7,098 bases of DNA from Acetomicrobium sp. UBA5826 (GTDB lineage Bacteria; Synergistota; Synergistia; Synergistales; Acetomicrobiaceae), in assembly GCF_002433005.1 (NCBI RefSeq), contig NZ_DJHF01000015.1, positions 174-7,271 of the forward strand, written 5' to 3'. This document shows, piece by piece, positions 1 through 5,188 of this stretch; the first letter of the stretch is position 1; each line of letters begins with the position of its first letter. A model generated the notes under the pieces. That model had not been told where the DNA came from. It saw only the letters and a list, made by a program, of their open reading frames with translations, and ran no database searches. Both the position numbers and the translations under genes were made by a program.

Positions 1-1367
1 TTCACGGCACGTACAACACCATTTTAAACGCCGGAAGGCTGCATCTCGGCCTCAAACCGGGCGAGGACATGCGGGGACATCTTTTCATATCTTCAGGACT
101 GGGCGGCATGAGCGGCGCTCAGCCGAAGGCCTGTGAGATAGCGGGGGCCGTCGGCATCATCGCCGAAGTCGACCCCTCCAGGATCGAGACGCGCAAAAAG
201 CAGGGGTGGGTCTCCTACGTCTCCTCCGATTTAGATGAGGTATTTCGCGTTGCAAACAACCATCTTAAGAAAAAGGAACCCATATCCATTGCCTATTACG
301 GAAACATCGTAGATTTACTTGAATATGCTGTGAAACTTGGGATAAATGCCGAACTGATATCAGACCAGACGTCGTGTCATGCAGCCTATGACGGCGGCTA
401 CTGTCCACAGGGGCTGACCTTCGAGGAGCGGACAAAGCTGCTTTCCGAAGACAGGGAAAAATTTAAACAGCTTGTGGATAAGAGCCTTCGAAGGCATTTC
501 GAGCTCATAAAGACCCTCGTCGACCGCGGGGCCTACTTTTTCGACTACGGCAATTCCTTCATGAAGGCCGTCTACGACGCCGGCGTCAGGGAAATATGTA
601 AAAACGGCACGGACGAAAGGGAAGGCTTCATATTCCCCTCCTACGTGGAGGACATCATGGGGCCGCTCCTTTTCGATTACGGTTACGGCCCCTTCAGGTG
701 GGTGTGTCTTTCGGGCAAAAGAGAAGATCTCCTCAAGACGGACAGGGCAGCCATGGAGTGTATCGACCCTGACCGCAGGCCACAGGACAGGGATAACTAC
801 ATCTGGATTAGGGACGCCGACAAAAACAACCTCGTCGTAGGAACCCAGGCAAGAATTCTTTATGCCGATGCAGACCTTCGCCTTGCCATCGCCCGAAAGT
901 TCAACGAAATGGTGAGAAAGGGCGAAATAGGACCCGTCATGCTTGGCAGAGACCACCACGATACGGGCGGCACGGACTCCCCCTTCAGGGAGACGGCAAA
1001 CATCAAAGACGGAAGCAACATCACTGCCGACATGGCCGTGCAGTGCTATGCAGGAAACGCCGCCCGAGGGATGTCTCTTATCGCTCTTCATAACGGAGGC
1101 GGGGTCGGAATCGGCAAGGCCATAAACGGTGGATTCGGCTTGGTGTTGGACGGGAGCGAAAGAGTTGATAAGATCATAAACAGGGCCCTATCCTGGGACG
1201 TACTGGTGGGAGTAGCGAGGCGATCCTGGGCCAGAAACGACGGTGCCATGGAAGTAGCCAGATCGGTCAACGAAAAATCCAAGGAAAACTACCATATCAC
1301 CCTTCCCTACATTCCCGACGACGAACTTGTCGCCAACACGGTCGCCAAAGCGTTGAAGAAGAATTAA
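1..1367 (+). CDS. hutU: Urocanate hydratase (urocanase), C-terminal part, 5' truncated by window edge
   Basis: Second step of histidine degradation: NAD+-dependent hydration of urocanate to 4-imidazolone-5-propionate, in the cytoplasm. The frame is open from position 3 (454 codons visible) to a TAA at 1365-1367. The ATG at 69 is internal, because clear urocanase sequence (HGTYNTILNAGRLHLGLKPG) precedes it. Visible landmarks are the NAD-binding stretch SSGLGGMSGAQP (visible residues 30-41), SDQTSCH, the GPFRWVCLSG block, GRDHHDTGGTDSPFRET, ALHNGGGVGIGKAINGG and the C-terminal SWDVLVGVARRSW. The wording of these blocks (FPSYVEDIMGPL, DRDNYIWIRDAD, SPFRETANI) resembles the long, animal-type urocanases of about 670 residues more than the ~555-residue Pseudomonas/Bacillus type, so roughly 210-220 residues probably lie off the left edge. 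The position that holds the catalytic Cys (Cys410 of P. putida) in short-type enzymes appears to be Leu here (ARILYAD), as I recall for the long type. The gene ends at a strong terminator and converges on the YfcC gene. Family assignment is very secure. Confidence 0.96.
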   Translation, partial: HGTYNTILNAGRLHLGLKPGEDMRGHLFISSGLGGMSGAQPKACEIAGAVGIIAEVDPSRIETRKKQGWVSYVSSDLDEVFRVANNHLKKKEPISIAYYGNIVDLLEYAVKLGINAELISDQTSCHAAYDGGYCPQGLTFEERTKLLSEDREKFKQLVDKSLRRHFELIKTLVDRGAYFFDYGNSFMKAVYDAGVREICKNGTDEREGFIFPSYVEDIMGPLLFDYGYGPFRWVCLSGKREDLLKTDRAAMECIDPDRRPQDRDNYIWIRDADKNNLVVGTQARILYADADLRLAIARKFNEMVRKGEIGPVMLGRDHHDTGGTDSPFRETANIKDGSNITADMAVQCYAGNAARGMSLIALHNGGGVGIGKAINGGFGLVLDGSERVDKIINRALSWDVLVGVARRSWARNDGAMEVARSVNEKSKENYHITLPYIPDDELVANTVAKALKKN

Positions 1368-1377
1368 AAATTAAACA

Positions 1378-1414
1378 AAAACATAAGGCGGCTTTCAAGG
1401 CCGCCTTATGTTTT
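1378..1414. terminator. Bidirectional intrinsic terminator between convergent hutU and YfcC genes
   Basis: A perfect 15-bp stem (1378-1392 paired with 1400-1414, core ACATAAGGCGGC/GCCGCCTTATGT) encloses a 7-base loop TTTCAAG. On the plus strand the descending arm ends in TTTT. On the minus strand the hairpin is followed by T-rich sequence (TTTTTGTTTAATTTTTAA). It starts 11 bases after the hutU stop and ends 7 bases from the YfcC stop, so one hairpin can end both convergent transcripts. Confidence 0.88.
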
Positions 1415-1420
1415 ACGGAT

Positions 1421-2812
1421 CTAAAAGGGTCCGTACCCGACTAAATGGGCAATAATTACCATGGCCGTGCCTATTAAGTGCCAGAATATCATGAGAGGCC
1501 AGATGAACTTAAACCACCTGTCGTAGGGAATTTTGGCCATGCCCAAGGTGGCCATGAGCACACCTGACGTGGGGATGATTTGATTGGTAAATCCGTCGCC
1601 GTACTGATATGCAAGCACCGCAGTCTGTCTCGTAATGCCTATTAGGTCGGCTATTGGGGCCATTATGGGCATCGTTGCCATGGCCTGCCCGCTTCCCGAG
1701 GGGATGAAGAAATTAATTACCGACTGAACCCAAAACATCCCCGCTGCGGACAAAGCTCCCGGTAAATGGGAAATCCAGTTGGCCAGAGCATAGATAACGG
1801 TATCGATTATCTGGCCTTCCGTCATAACGATCAATATGGCCCTGGCTATGCCAACCACTAGGGCGCCAAAGGCAATGCTTTTGGTCCCGTCGGCGAAGGC
1901 TCTCCCAATTGCGTTGGGAGTAAGACCTCCAATCAACCCGGAGATGACGCCCATGGCAAGAAATATGGTGGCAAGTTCCATTATGTAATACCCCTTCGCC
2001 ATGACGCCGTAGATCATATAGGCAAAAAACAGCACCACAACCAACAAAACCAACTTATGTGACGAAGTAAGCTTGGTCGATTCGCTCGTATATTGGCCGG
2101 GAACCTCTTCGTCCTTAAAGAGGTCGTAGACGATGCTGCTTTTAGGATCCTCTTTGACCTTTGAGGCATATCGCATCACATAGTAACAGGCCACGAGGAA
2201 AAGAAGGGCGTAGCCTGCAACCCTGATCCCTATCCCCGAAAAAAGCGGAAGTTCGGCGATGCTTTGCGCTACCCCGACGGTGAAAGGGTTCAGGATGCCG
2301 CCGGCAAAGCCAACGGCAGCACCGGTAGATATAATAGCCGTCCCGACTATGGGATCAAAACCGACGGCCCTGGCCAAAGCAACGCCCATGGGAATGAAGA
2401 CTATCGTCTCCTCTGACATGCCAAAGGAAAGTCCTCCCAAGGAAAAGACGAACATGGTCGCGGGGATGAGAAGCTTTTCCCTTCCCTTTAATTGCAACAC
2501 GACCTTTGATATCCCTGCGTCAATAGCACCCGTCGCCTGAATTATCGTAAAGGCCCCTCCGACGATGAAGATGAAAAATATCACCTCACCGGCAGCGATC
2601 ATTCCCTTTGGAACGGATGCAAAGACATCGAAAAAGCCAACGGGAGTCGGTTCGACGTGGTGAAAGCTGTCGGGATCGACGAGCGTTCTTCCCGTCGCCT
2701 CGTCCCTATACCTATCGAACACCCCGGCAGGGACTACGTAAGTACCTACCGCCACCACGATAACGATCATAAACAAAAGCACATAAGTATGTGGTATGGC
2801 CAACTTTCGCAT
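1421..2812 (-). CDS. YfcC-family membrane transporter (C4-dicarboxylate/arginine-ornithine antiporter-like)
   Basis: A 463-residue polytopic inner-membrane protein of the YfcC/anaerobic C4-dicarboxylate carrier (DcuC-like, ion transporter) superfamily. Hydrophobic segments fall near residues 9-29, 76-94, 118-130, 137-180, 194-212, 252-272, 278-298, 314-332, 354-372 and 436-458. Family signatures are the N-terminal IPHTYVLL and VVPAGVFDR, GFAGGILNPFTVGVAQ (168-183), and the C-terminal block FFIPSGSGQAMATMP (368-382) followed by YQYGDGFTNQIIPTSG (402-417). The length is typical of the family. Start choice: an ATG at 2810-2812 is preceded by AGGTGG with a 6-base spacer. An in-frame GTG 13 codons upstream (2849-2851) gives 476 aa but has no Shine-Dalgarno and lies inside a leader hairpin, so I prefer the ATG. 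Databases label relatives as arginine:ornithine antiporters or basic amino acid transporters, but the substrate cannot be read from the sequence. It appears monocistronic, with its own promoter (2940-2969) and a shared terminator with hutU. Confidence 0.9.
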   Translation of the reverse strand: MRKLAIPHTYVLLFMIVIVVAVGTYVVPAGVFDRYRDEATGRTLVDPDSFHHVEPTPVGFFDVFASVPKGMIAAGEVIFFIFIVGGAFTIIQATGAIDAGISKVVLQLKGREKLLIPATMFVFSLGGLSFGMSEETIVFIPMGVALARAVGFDPIVGTAIISTGAAVGFAGGILNPFTVGVAQSIAELPLFSGIGIRVAGYALLFLVACYYVMRYASKVKEDPKSSIVYDLFKDEEVPGQYTSESTKLTSSHKLVLLVVVLFFAYMIYGVMAKGYYIMELATIFLAMGVISGLIGGLTPNAIGRAFADGTKSIAFGALVVGIARAILIVMTEGQIIDTVIYALANWISHLPGALSAAGMFWVQSVINFFIPSGSGQAMATMPIMAPIADLIGITRQTAVLAYQYGDGFTNQIIPTSGVLMATLGMAKIPYDRWFKFIWPLMIFWHLIGTAMVIIAHLVGYGPF

Positions 2813-2818
2813 TTTTAG

Positions 2819-2824
2819 CCACCT
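2819..2824 (-). promoter_or_regulatory. Ribosome binding site that fixes the YfcC start
   Basis: On the minus strand AGGTGG lies 6 bases (CTAAAA) before the ATG at 2812-2810, a near-consensus Shine-Dalgarno at ideal spacing. It selects the 463-codon form over the upstream GTG form. Confidence 0.8.
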
Positions 2825-2841
2825 TTCTTTCCAAAAAGTCC

Positions 2842-2867
2842 GTAAATACACTGGTTGTGATATTTAC
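2842..2867 (-). promoter_or_regulatory. Imperfect palindrome/hairpin in the YfcC gene leader
   Basis: Read on the minus strand, arms GTAAATA and TATTTAC (7 bp, perfect) flank an inner CAC/GTG pair with loop AACCA and a single unpaired T, making a 10-bp stem with a one-base bulge. It sits 29-55 bases upstream of the ATG, between the predicted transcription start and the ribosome binding site. It could be an operator at DNA level or an RNA hairpin in the leader. It has no following U-tract, so it is not an intrinsic terminator. The structure is seen directly; its role is unknown. Confidence 0.45.
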
Positions 2868-2939
2868 AGGTTTTTCCGGGCAGTTACACACCCCCTTTGC
2901 AGCCCCTTCCCCCTTCGTAGATTTTGTTAACATGTAGAC

Positions 2940-2969
2940 TTTTTACCACGATCGCAAGGGGACTGTCAA
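2940..2969 (-). promoter_or_regulatory. Predicted sigma-70-type promoter of the YfcC gene
   Basis: On the minus strand there is a perfect -35 TTGACA (2969-2964), an 18-base spacer, and a -10 TAAAAA (2945-2940) directly preceded by TGG, giving an extended -10 (TGnTAAAAA). Transcription would begin near 2933 and leave a leader of about 120 bases before the ATG at 2812. It is the best minus-strand promoter match I found in this gap. Confidence 0.65.
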
Positions 2970-3004
2970 GGCACTCCAGGGGGTATGGGAGAGCAAACTT
3001 CCGC

Positions 3005-3033
3005 TTGCAGAATGCTTAGGGGTGTTTTATAAT
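3005..3033 (+). promoter_or_regulatory. Promoter of the tRNA-Val gene
   Basis: TTGCAG (3005-3010), a 17-base spacer and a perfect TATAAT (3028-3033) lie just before the tRNA. The expected start near 3040 is only about 6 bases before the mature 5' end, the short leader usual for a single tRNA gene. The -35 matches consensus only in its TTG; the -10 and the position carry the call. Confidence 0.75.
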
Positions 3034-3045
3034 CGAATACGCAGT

Positions 3046-3120
3046 GGGCGACTAGCTCAGCGGGAGAGCGCTTCCCTCACACGGAAGAGGTCACAGGTTC
3101 GAAACTTGTGTCGCCCACCA
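3046..3120 (+). tRNA. tRNA-Val (anticodon CAC), CCA encoded
   Basis: A complete cloverleaf can be drawn. The acceptor stem is GGGCGAC/GTCGCCC (3046-3052 with 3110-3116). The D arm is GCTC-AGCGGGA-GAGC. The anticodon stem is CTTCC/GGAAG (3071-3075 with 3083-3087) around loop CTCACAC, with anticodon CAC at 3078-3080, which reads the valine codon GUG. The variable loop is AGGTC, and the T arm is ACAGG-TTCGAAA-CTTGT. The discriminator is A3117 and a genome-encoded CCA occupies 3118-3120. A TTTTT run begins immediately after CCA and may help end transcription. The gene is a single tRNA with its own promoter, convergent with the DUF128 regulator gene, whose stop codon begins only 4 bases downstream. 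Confidence 0.97.
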
Positions 3121-3123
3121 TTT

Positions 3124-4134
3124 TTATTGGATTTCCTGAGGCAGATGCATATCCTCAATATCGTAAAGCCCCGATGCTATGGATAGGGCATCGGTGATAC
3201 CGCACTCCACCAGGGGAGCGAGATAGTTAGCGCCTCCAAAGATCAACATGTAACCTCGCGTGCGATCTTTTATGCTCATTTGATATTTTGGCGGCATTAG
3301 GTACCCCAGCTCGAAAAGTCCGCTTATGTTGTCATTTTTGCAATCTTTGATGGCCTCCACGACCTTTTCGTACATAAAGGAAGGAAAGGTCTTGATGGCG
3401 GCCGTGACGCAGCCTTTCCCCGTGCGAACCGCGGACATCACTTCAGTGAAGCCTCCCCTTATCAAAAGCTCTCCCGGGCTCAAGGTAGTGCCCGAATGGG
3501 ATATAACATCGACGAAGCCCTTGCCTTTGTAGCCCTGCAGCCTGAAAAGTCCTGTAGCAACGGTCTCCACATAGACGCCGCAGCGCCTCAAGGCCACATC
3601 GTAATTGGCCGAAGAAAGGCAAAGGATGGCGCAGCGACCTTCCGGAACCCTGTAGTTCCAAATCCTCTTTCCCTGGGGTAAGATCGCAACCAGGGGCGAG
3701 ATGATGACGTTGGACTCAGACATCTCGGCCAACAACGACAGAGCTTCATCTTTTAGCTCCTCCGGAACGGAGGTGATGTTTACGATGGCCTTGCCCTTGT
3801 TAGAACAAAGGTCCAGGTCGCTTTTCATGATCAGCATCTCCGTCTCCATGGAAGAAAGGCCTATGCGATCGAAGACGAAGATGGCTCTAGCCTCCTCGCT
3901 GCCTTCCGTGGTAAGCATCACGCCCTTTCTTCCAAAGCGCGTGATGAGGCCTTCCTTCTCCAGGTTGGACAGGTGATAACGAACGGTTCTGTCGTCGATG
4001 GAAAAACCGCGCTTATCGAGCTGTTCCTTCAATTCGACAGAGGTCAACGGATCCTCCGAAAAATAGAGGCTCCTAAGTATCTCTATAACTGTTGGCGGAT
4101 ATTCTTCTGCGTTGTTTCCCATCGGTATCTCCAT
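3124..4134 (-). CDS. NrpR-like transcriptional regulator (winged helix + single DUF128/NrpR regulatory domain)
   Basis: A 336-residue predicted cytoplasmic DNA-binding regulator. Residues about 14-85 form a winged helix-turn-helix: VIEILRSLYFSEDPLTSVEL, a recognition helix DDRTVRYHLSNLEKEGLI (47-64), and a wing ending in GVMLTTEG. Residues about 100-325 match the DUF128/NrpR regulatory fold, with GKAIVNITSVPEEL (114-127), SPLVAILPQG, GVYVETVATGLFRLQG, GKGFVDVISHSGTTLSPGEL (205-222) and the C-terminal FGGANYLAPLVECGI (299-313). Archaeal NrpR represses nitrogen genes and is released by 2-oxoglutarate. This bacterial protein has one regulatory domain and its ligand is unknown. The start is uncertain: ATG at 4134 has GGGAG 10 bases upstream, while ATG at 4122 (332 aa, MGNNAEEY) has GGAG at 6 bases. 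It lies 166 bases downstream of the lyase gene on the same strand and has its own promoter candidate with a palindrome in the spacer. The TAA stop lies 4 bases from the tRNA-Val CCA end, with no classical terminator. Confidence 0.88.
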   Translation of the reverse strand: MEIPMGNNAEEYPPTVIEILRSLYFSEDPLTSVELKEQLDKRGFSIDDRTVRYHLSNLEKEGLITRFGRKGVMLTTEGSEEARAIFVFDRIGLSSMETEMLIMKSDLDLCSNKGKAIVNITSVPEELKDEALSLLAEMSESNVIISPLVAILPQGKRIWNYRVPEGRCAILCLSSANYDVALRRCGVYVETVATGLFRLQGYKGKGFVDVISHSGTTLSPGELLIRGGFTEVMSAVRTGKGCVTAAIKTFPSFMYEKVVEAIKDCKNDNISGLFELGYLMPPKYQMSIKDRTRGYMLIFGGANYLAPLVECGITDALSIASGLYDIEDMHLPQEIQ

Positions 4135-4176
4135 CGGCTATCAACTCCCGTTGTATCTGTATAAATTTCAGCATTT

Positions 4177-4206
4177 ATATTAGTATACCTCAAGAAGGTA
4201 TGGCAA
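4177..4206 (-). promoter_or_regulatory. Predicted promoter of the DUF128 regulator gene
   Basis: On the minus strand there is TTGCCA (4206-4201, 5 of 6 to the -35 consensus), an 18-base spacer, then TAATAT (4182-4177, 4 of 6 to the -10 consensus). The spacer is almost entirely occupied by the palindrome at 4185-4201. Transcription would start near 4170, leaving a leader of about 35-50 bases. It is a reasonable but not exceptional promoter match. Confidence 0.5.
4185..4201. promoter_or_regulatory. Candidate operator: ATACCT-N5-AGGTAT palindrome between -35 and -10
   Basis: Perfect 6-bp arms ATACCT (4185-4190) and AGGTAT (4196-4201) are separated by CAAGA. The dyad lies between the predicted -35 and -10 of the regulator gene, where a bound dimer would block RNA polymerase. 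Autoregulation by the DUF128 protein is the simplest reading, but this is inference. The sequence differs from the GGAA-N6-TTCC operator I recall for methanogen NrpR. Confidence 0.45.
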
Positions 4207-4251
4207 ATCGGAGAGCTGTCAAGCGATGCTCAAACGGAGCTCTCCGATTTG
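4204..4251. repeat. 14-bp perfect inverted repeat upstream of the DUF128 regulator gene
   Basis: CAAATCGGAGAGCT (4204-4217) is exactly repeated in inverse as AGCTCTCCGATTTG (4238-4251), with a 20-base spacer. The left arm overlaps the predicted -35 of the regulator promoter by three bases. The right arm contains a smaller dyad CGGAG-CT-CTCCG (4235-4246). As RNA from the upstream lyase gene it would make a stable hairpin about 50 bases after the lyase stop, but neither strand has a U-run after it. It could be a 3'-end stabilising or attenuating hairpin, or a second protein-binding site. The repeat itself is certain, the role is not. Confidence 0.6.
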
Positions 4252-4300
4252 TAGATATCGTTAATAGGCCAATCCCGCGCTTCGACGGAAAAACAAGGCC

Positions 4301-5188
4301 TTAAGGTATGTAATCGGGCAAAAACGTCTTTTCAAGATCTCGATATTTATTAAAGCCTGTCAACTCTTTAAATTCCCCGAAGGGGACCACGAGGTCCGTC
4401 CTTCCTTCGGCGATGCCATCTTTTATCACGTCAAGGTAATTGATCATGCCCCTTATGGCAGCGAACAAAGGACCTACGGGTATACTTATACGAGCTACTC
4501 CCATCTCGCGAAGCTCGTCAATGCTGATAAGAGGAGTCTTGCCGCCGCTTACGGCATCGAAGAGATTAATGCTAATGGGTGCTTGAATTTCCTTTGTTAA
4601 TCTTTTTATGTCTTCTTTGGTGCGGGGAGCCTCGATGAATATCAAATCTGCTCCGGCTTCAGCATAGGCATTGCCCCGTCTTATTGCTTCATCCACACCG
4701 TTTACGGCTATGGCATCGGTCCTGGCGTTAATGACGAAATCGGGGTCCAATTTCTTTTTGACCTCTATGCAAGCCTTTATCTTGAGCACCATTTCCTCCA
4801 TCGGGATTATTTGCTTTCCTTCAAGGTGCCCGCAACGCTTGGGGAAAACCTGGTCTTCTATGTTCATCCCCGCTGCCCCGATCTTTATAAATTCCTCGGT
4901 AACTCTCATTGCGTTAATGGCGTTCCCAAAGCCCGTATCGGCGTCGACCATGACGGGTATTTCTACTGCATCTATTATGTTTTTGGAAAAGTTCAACGCT
5001 TCGGAGAAGGACAAAAAGGCCATATCGGGAAGCCCAAGATATGAAGCCGAAAGGCCGAAGCCACTGACCTGGCATGCCTTAAACCCTGCGCGCTCTATGA
5101 GCTTAGCAGAAATAACGTCGTGAGCACCTGGACAAACAAGGGCTTTTCTTTCCAATATCATATTTTTCAACAAGGTCGATTTCTTCAT
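4301..5188 (-). CDS. Isocitrate lyase/PEP mutase superfamily lyase (2-methylisocitrate or 2,3-dimethylmalate lyase-like)
   Basis: A 295-residue cytoplasmic (beta/alpha)8-barrel enzyme. Visible motifs are SGFGLSAS (42-49), the metal-binding VMVDADTGFGN (79-89, Asp82 and Asp84), NIEDQ (109-113), the lyase signature KRCGH (117-121) with the probable catalytic Cys119, NARTDA (154-159), FIEAP (184-188) and SINLF (206-210), all expected of a Mg2+-dependent C-C lyase. KRCGH points away from PEP mutase and toward 2-methylisocitrate lyase, 2,3-dimethylmalate lyase and relatives, which split a substituted malate or citrate derivative to pyruvate or glyoxylate plus a second acid. KRCGHLEGK suggests the dimethylmalate-lyase branch, though this is from memory. 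The length is normal. The ATG overlaps the permease stop by ATGA, and GGAGGG lies 9 bases upstream (5198-5203), so translation is probably coupled to the transporter and the substrate is probably related to what it imports. No prpC- or prpD-like gene is visible, so a methylcitrate cycle is not supported here. Confidence 0.88.
   Translation of the reverse strand: MKKSTLLKNMILERKALVCPGAHDVISAKLIERAGFKACQVSGFGLSASYLGLPDMAFLSFSEALNFSKNIIDAVEIPVMVDADTGFGNAINAMRVTEEFIKIGAAGMNIEDQVFPKRCGHLEGKQIIPMEEMVLKIKACIEVKKKLDPDFVINARTDAIAVNGVDEAIRRGNAYAEAGADLIFIEAPRTKEDIKRLTKEIQAPISINLFDAVSGGKTPLISIDELREMGVARISIPVGPLFAAIRGMINYLDVIKDGIAEGRTDLVVPFGEFKELTGFNKYRDLEKTFLPDYIP

Noticed and set aside
69..71. ATG at 69 as the start of hutU
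   Set aside because: The upstream codons from position 3 encode conserved urocanase sequence, so the gene is truncated by the window edge rather than starting here.
360..1091. 243-codon open frame on the minus strand, antisense to hutU
   Set aside because: It lies entirely within a strongly recognised urocanase coding region, and its translation resembles no protein family I know. It is a frame shadow.
2849..2851. GTG as the start of the YfcC gene (476-residue form)
   Set aside because: There is no ribosome binding site upstream, the codon lies inside the leader hairpin, and the ATG 13 codons later has a near-consensus Shine-Dalgarno and matches the usual family N-terminus.
2712..2933. 73-codon minus-strand frame starting at ATG 2933, coinciding with the predicted transcription start, and running out of frame into the YfcC gene
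   Set aside because: A leaderless upstream ORF is possible, but there is no Shine-Dalgarno, the peptide (MLTKSTKGEGAAKG...) is low-complexity and unrecognised, and it overlaps about 100 bases of real coding sequence in another frame.
4252..4300. Possible lyase terminator near AAGGCCTT followed by GTTTTT on the minus strand
   Set aside because: The AAGG/CCTT dyad has no room for a loop, and a longer pairing (AGGCC with GGCCT) needs a 27-base loop. I see no credible intrinsic terminator here.
4092..4304. 70-codon plus-strand frame across the regulator-lyase intergenic region
   Set aside because: It overlaps the start of the regulator gene antisense, has no recognisable domain, and spans the inverted repeat and promoter elements.
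4671..5123. 150-codon plus-strand frame antisense to the lyase gene
   Set aside because: It mirrors a well-supported barrel enzyme gene and shows no family resemblance.
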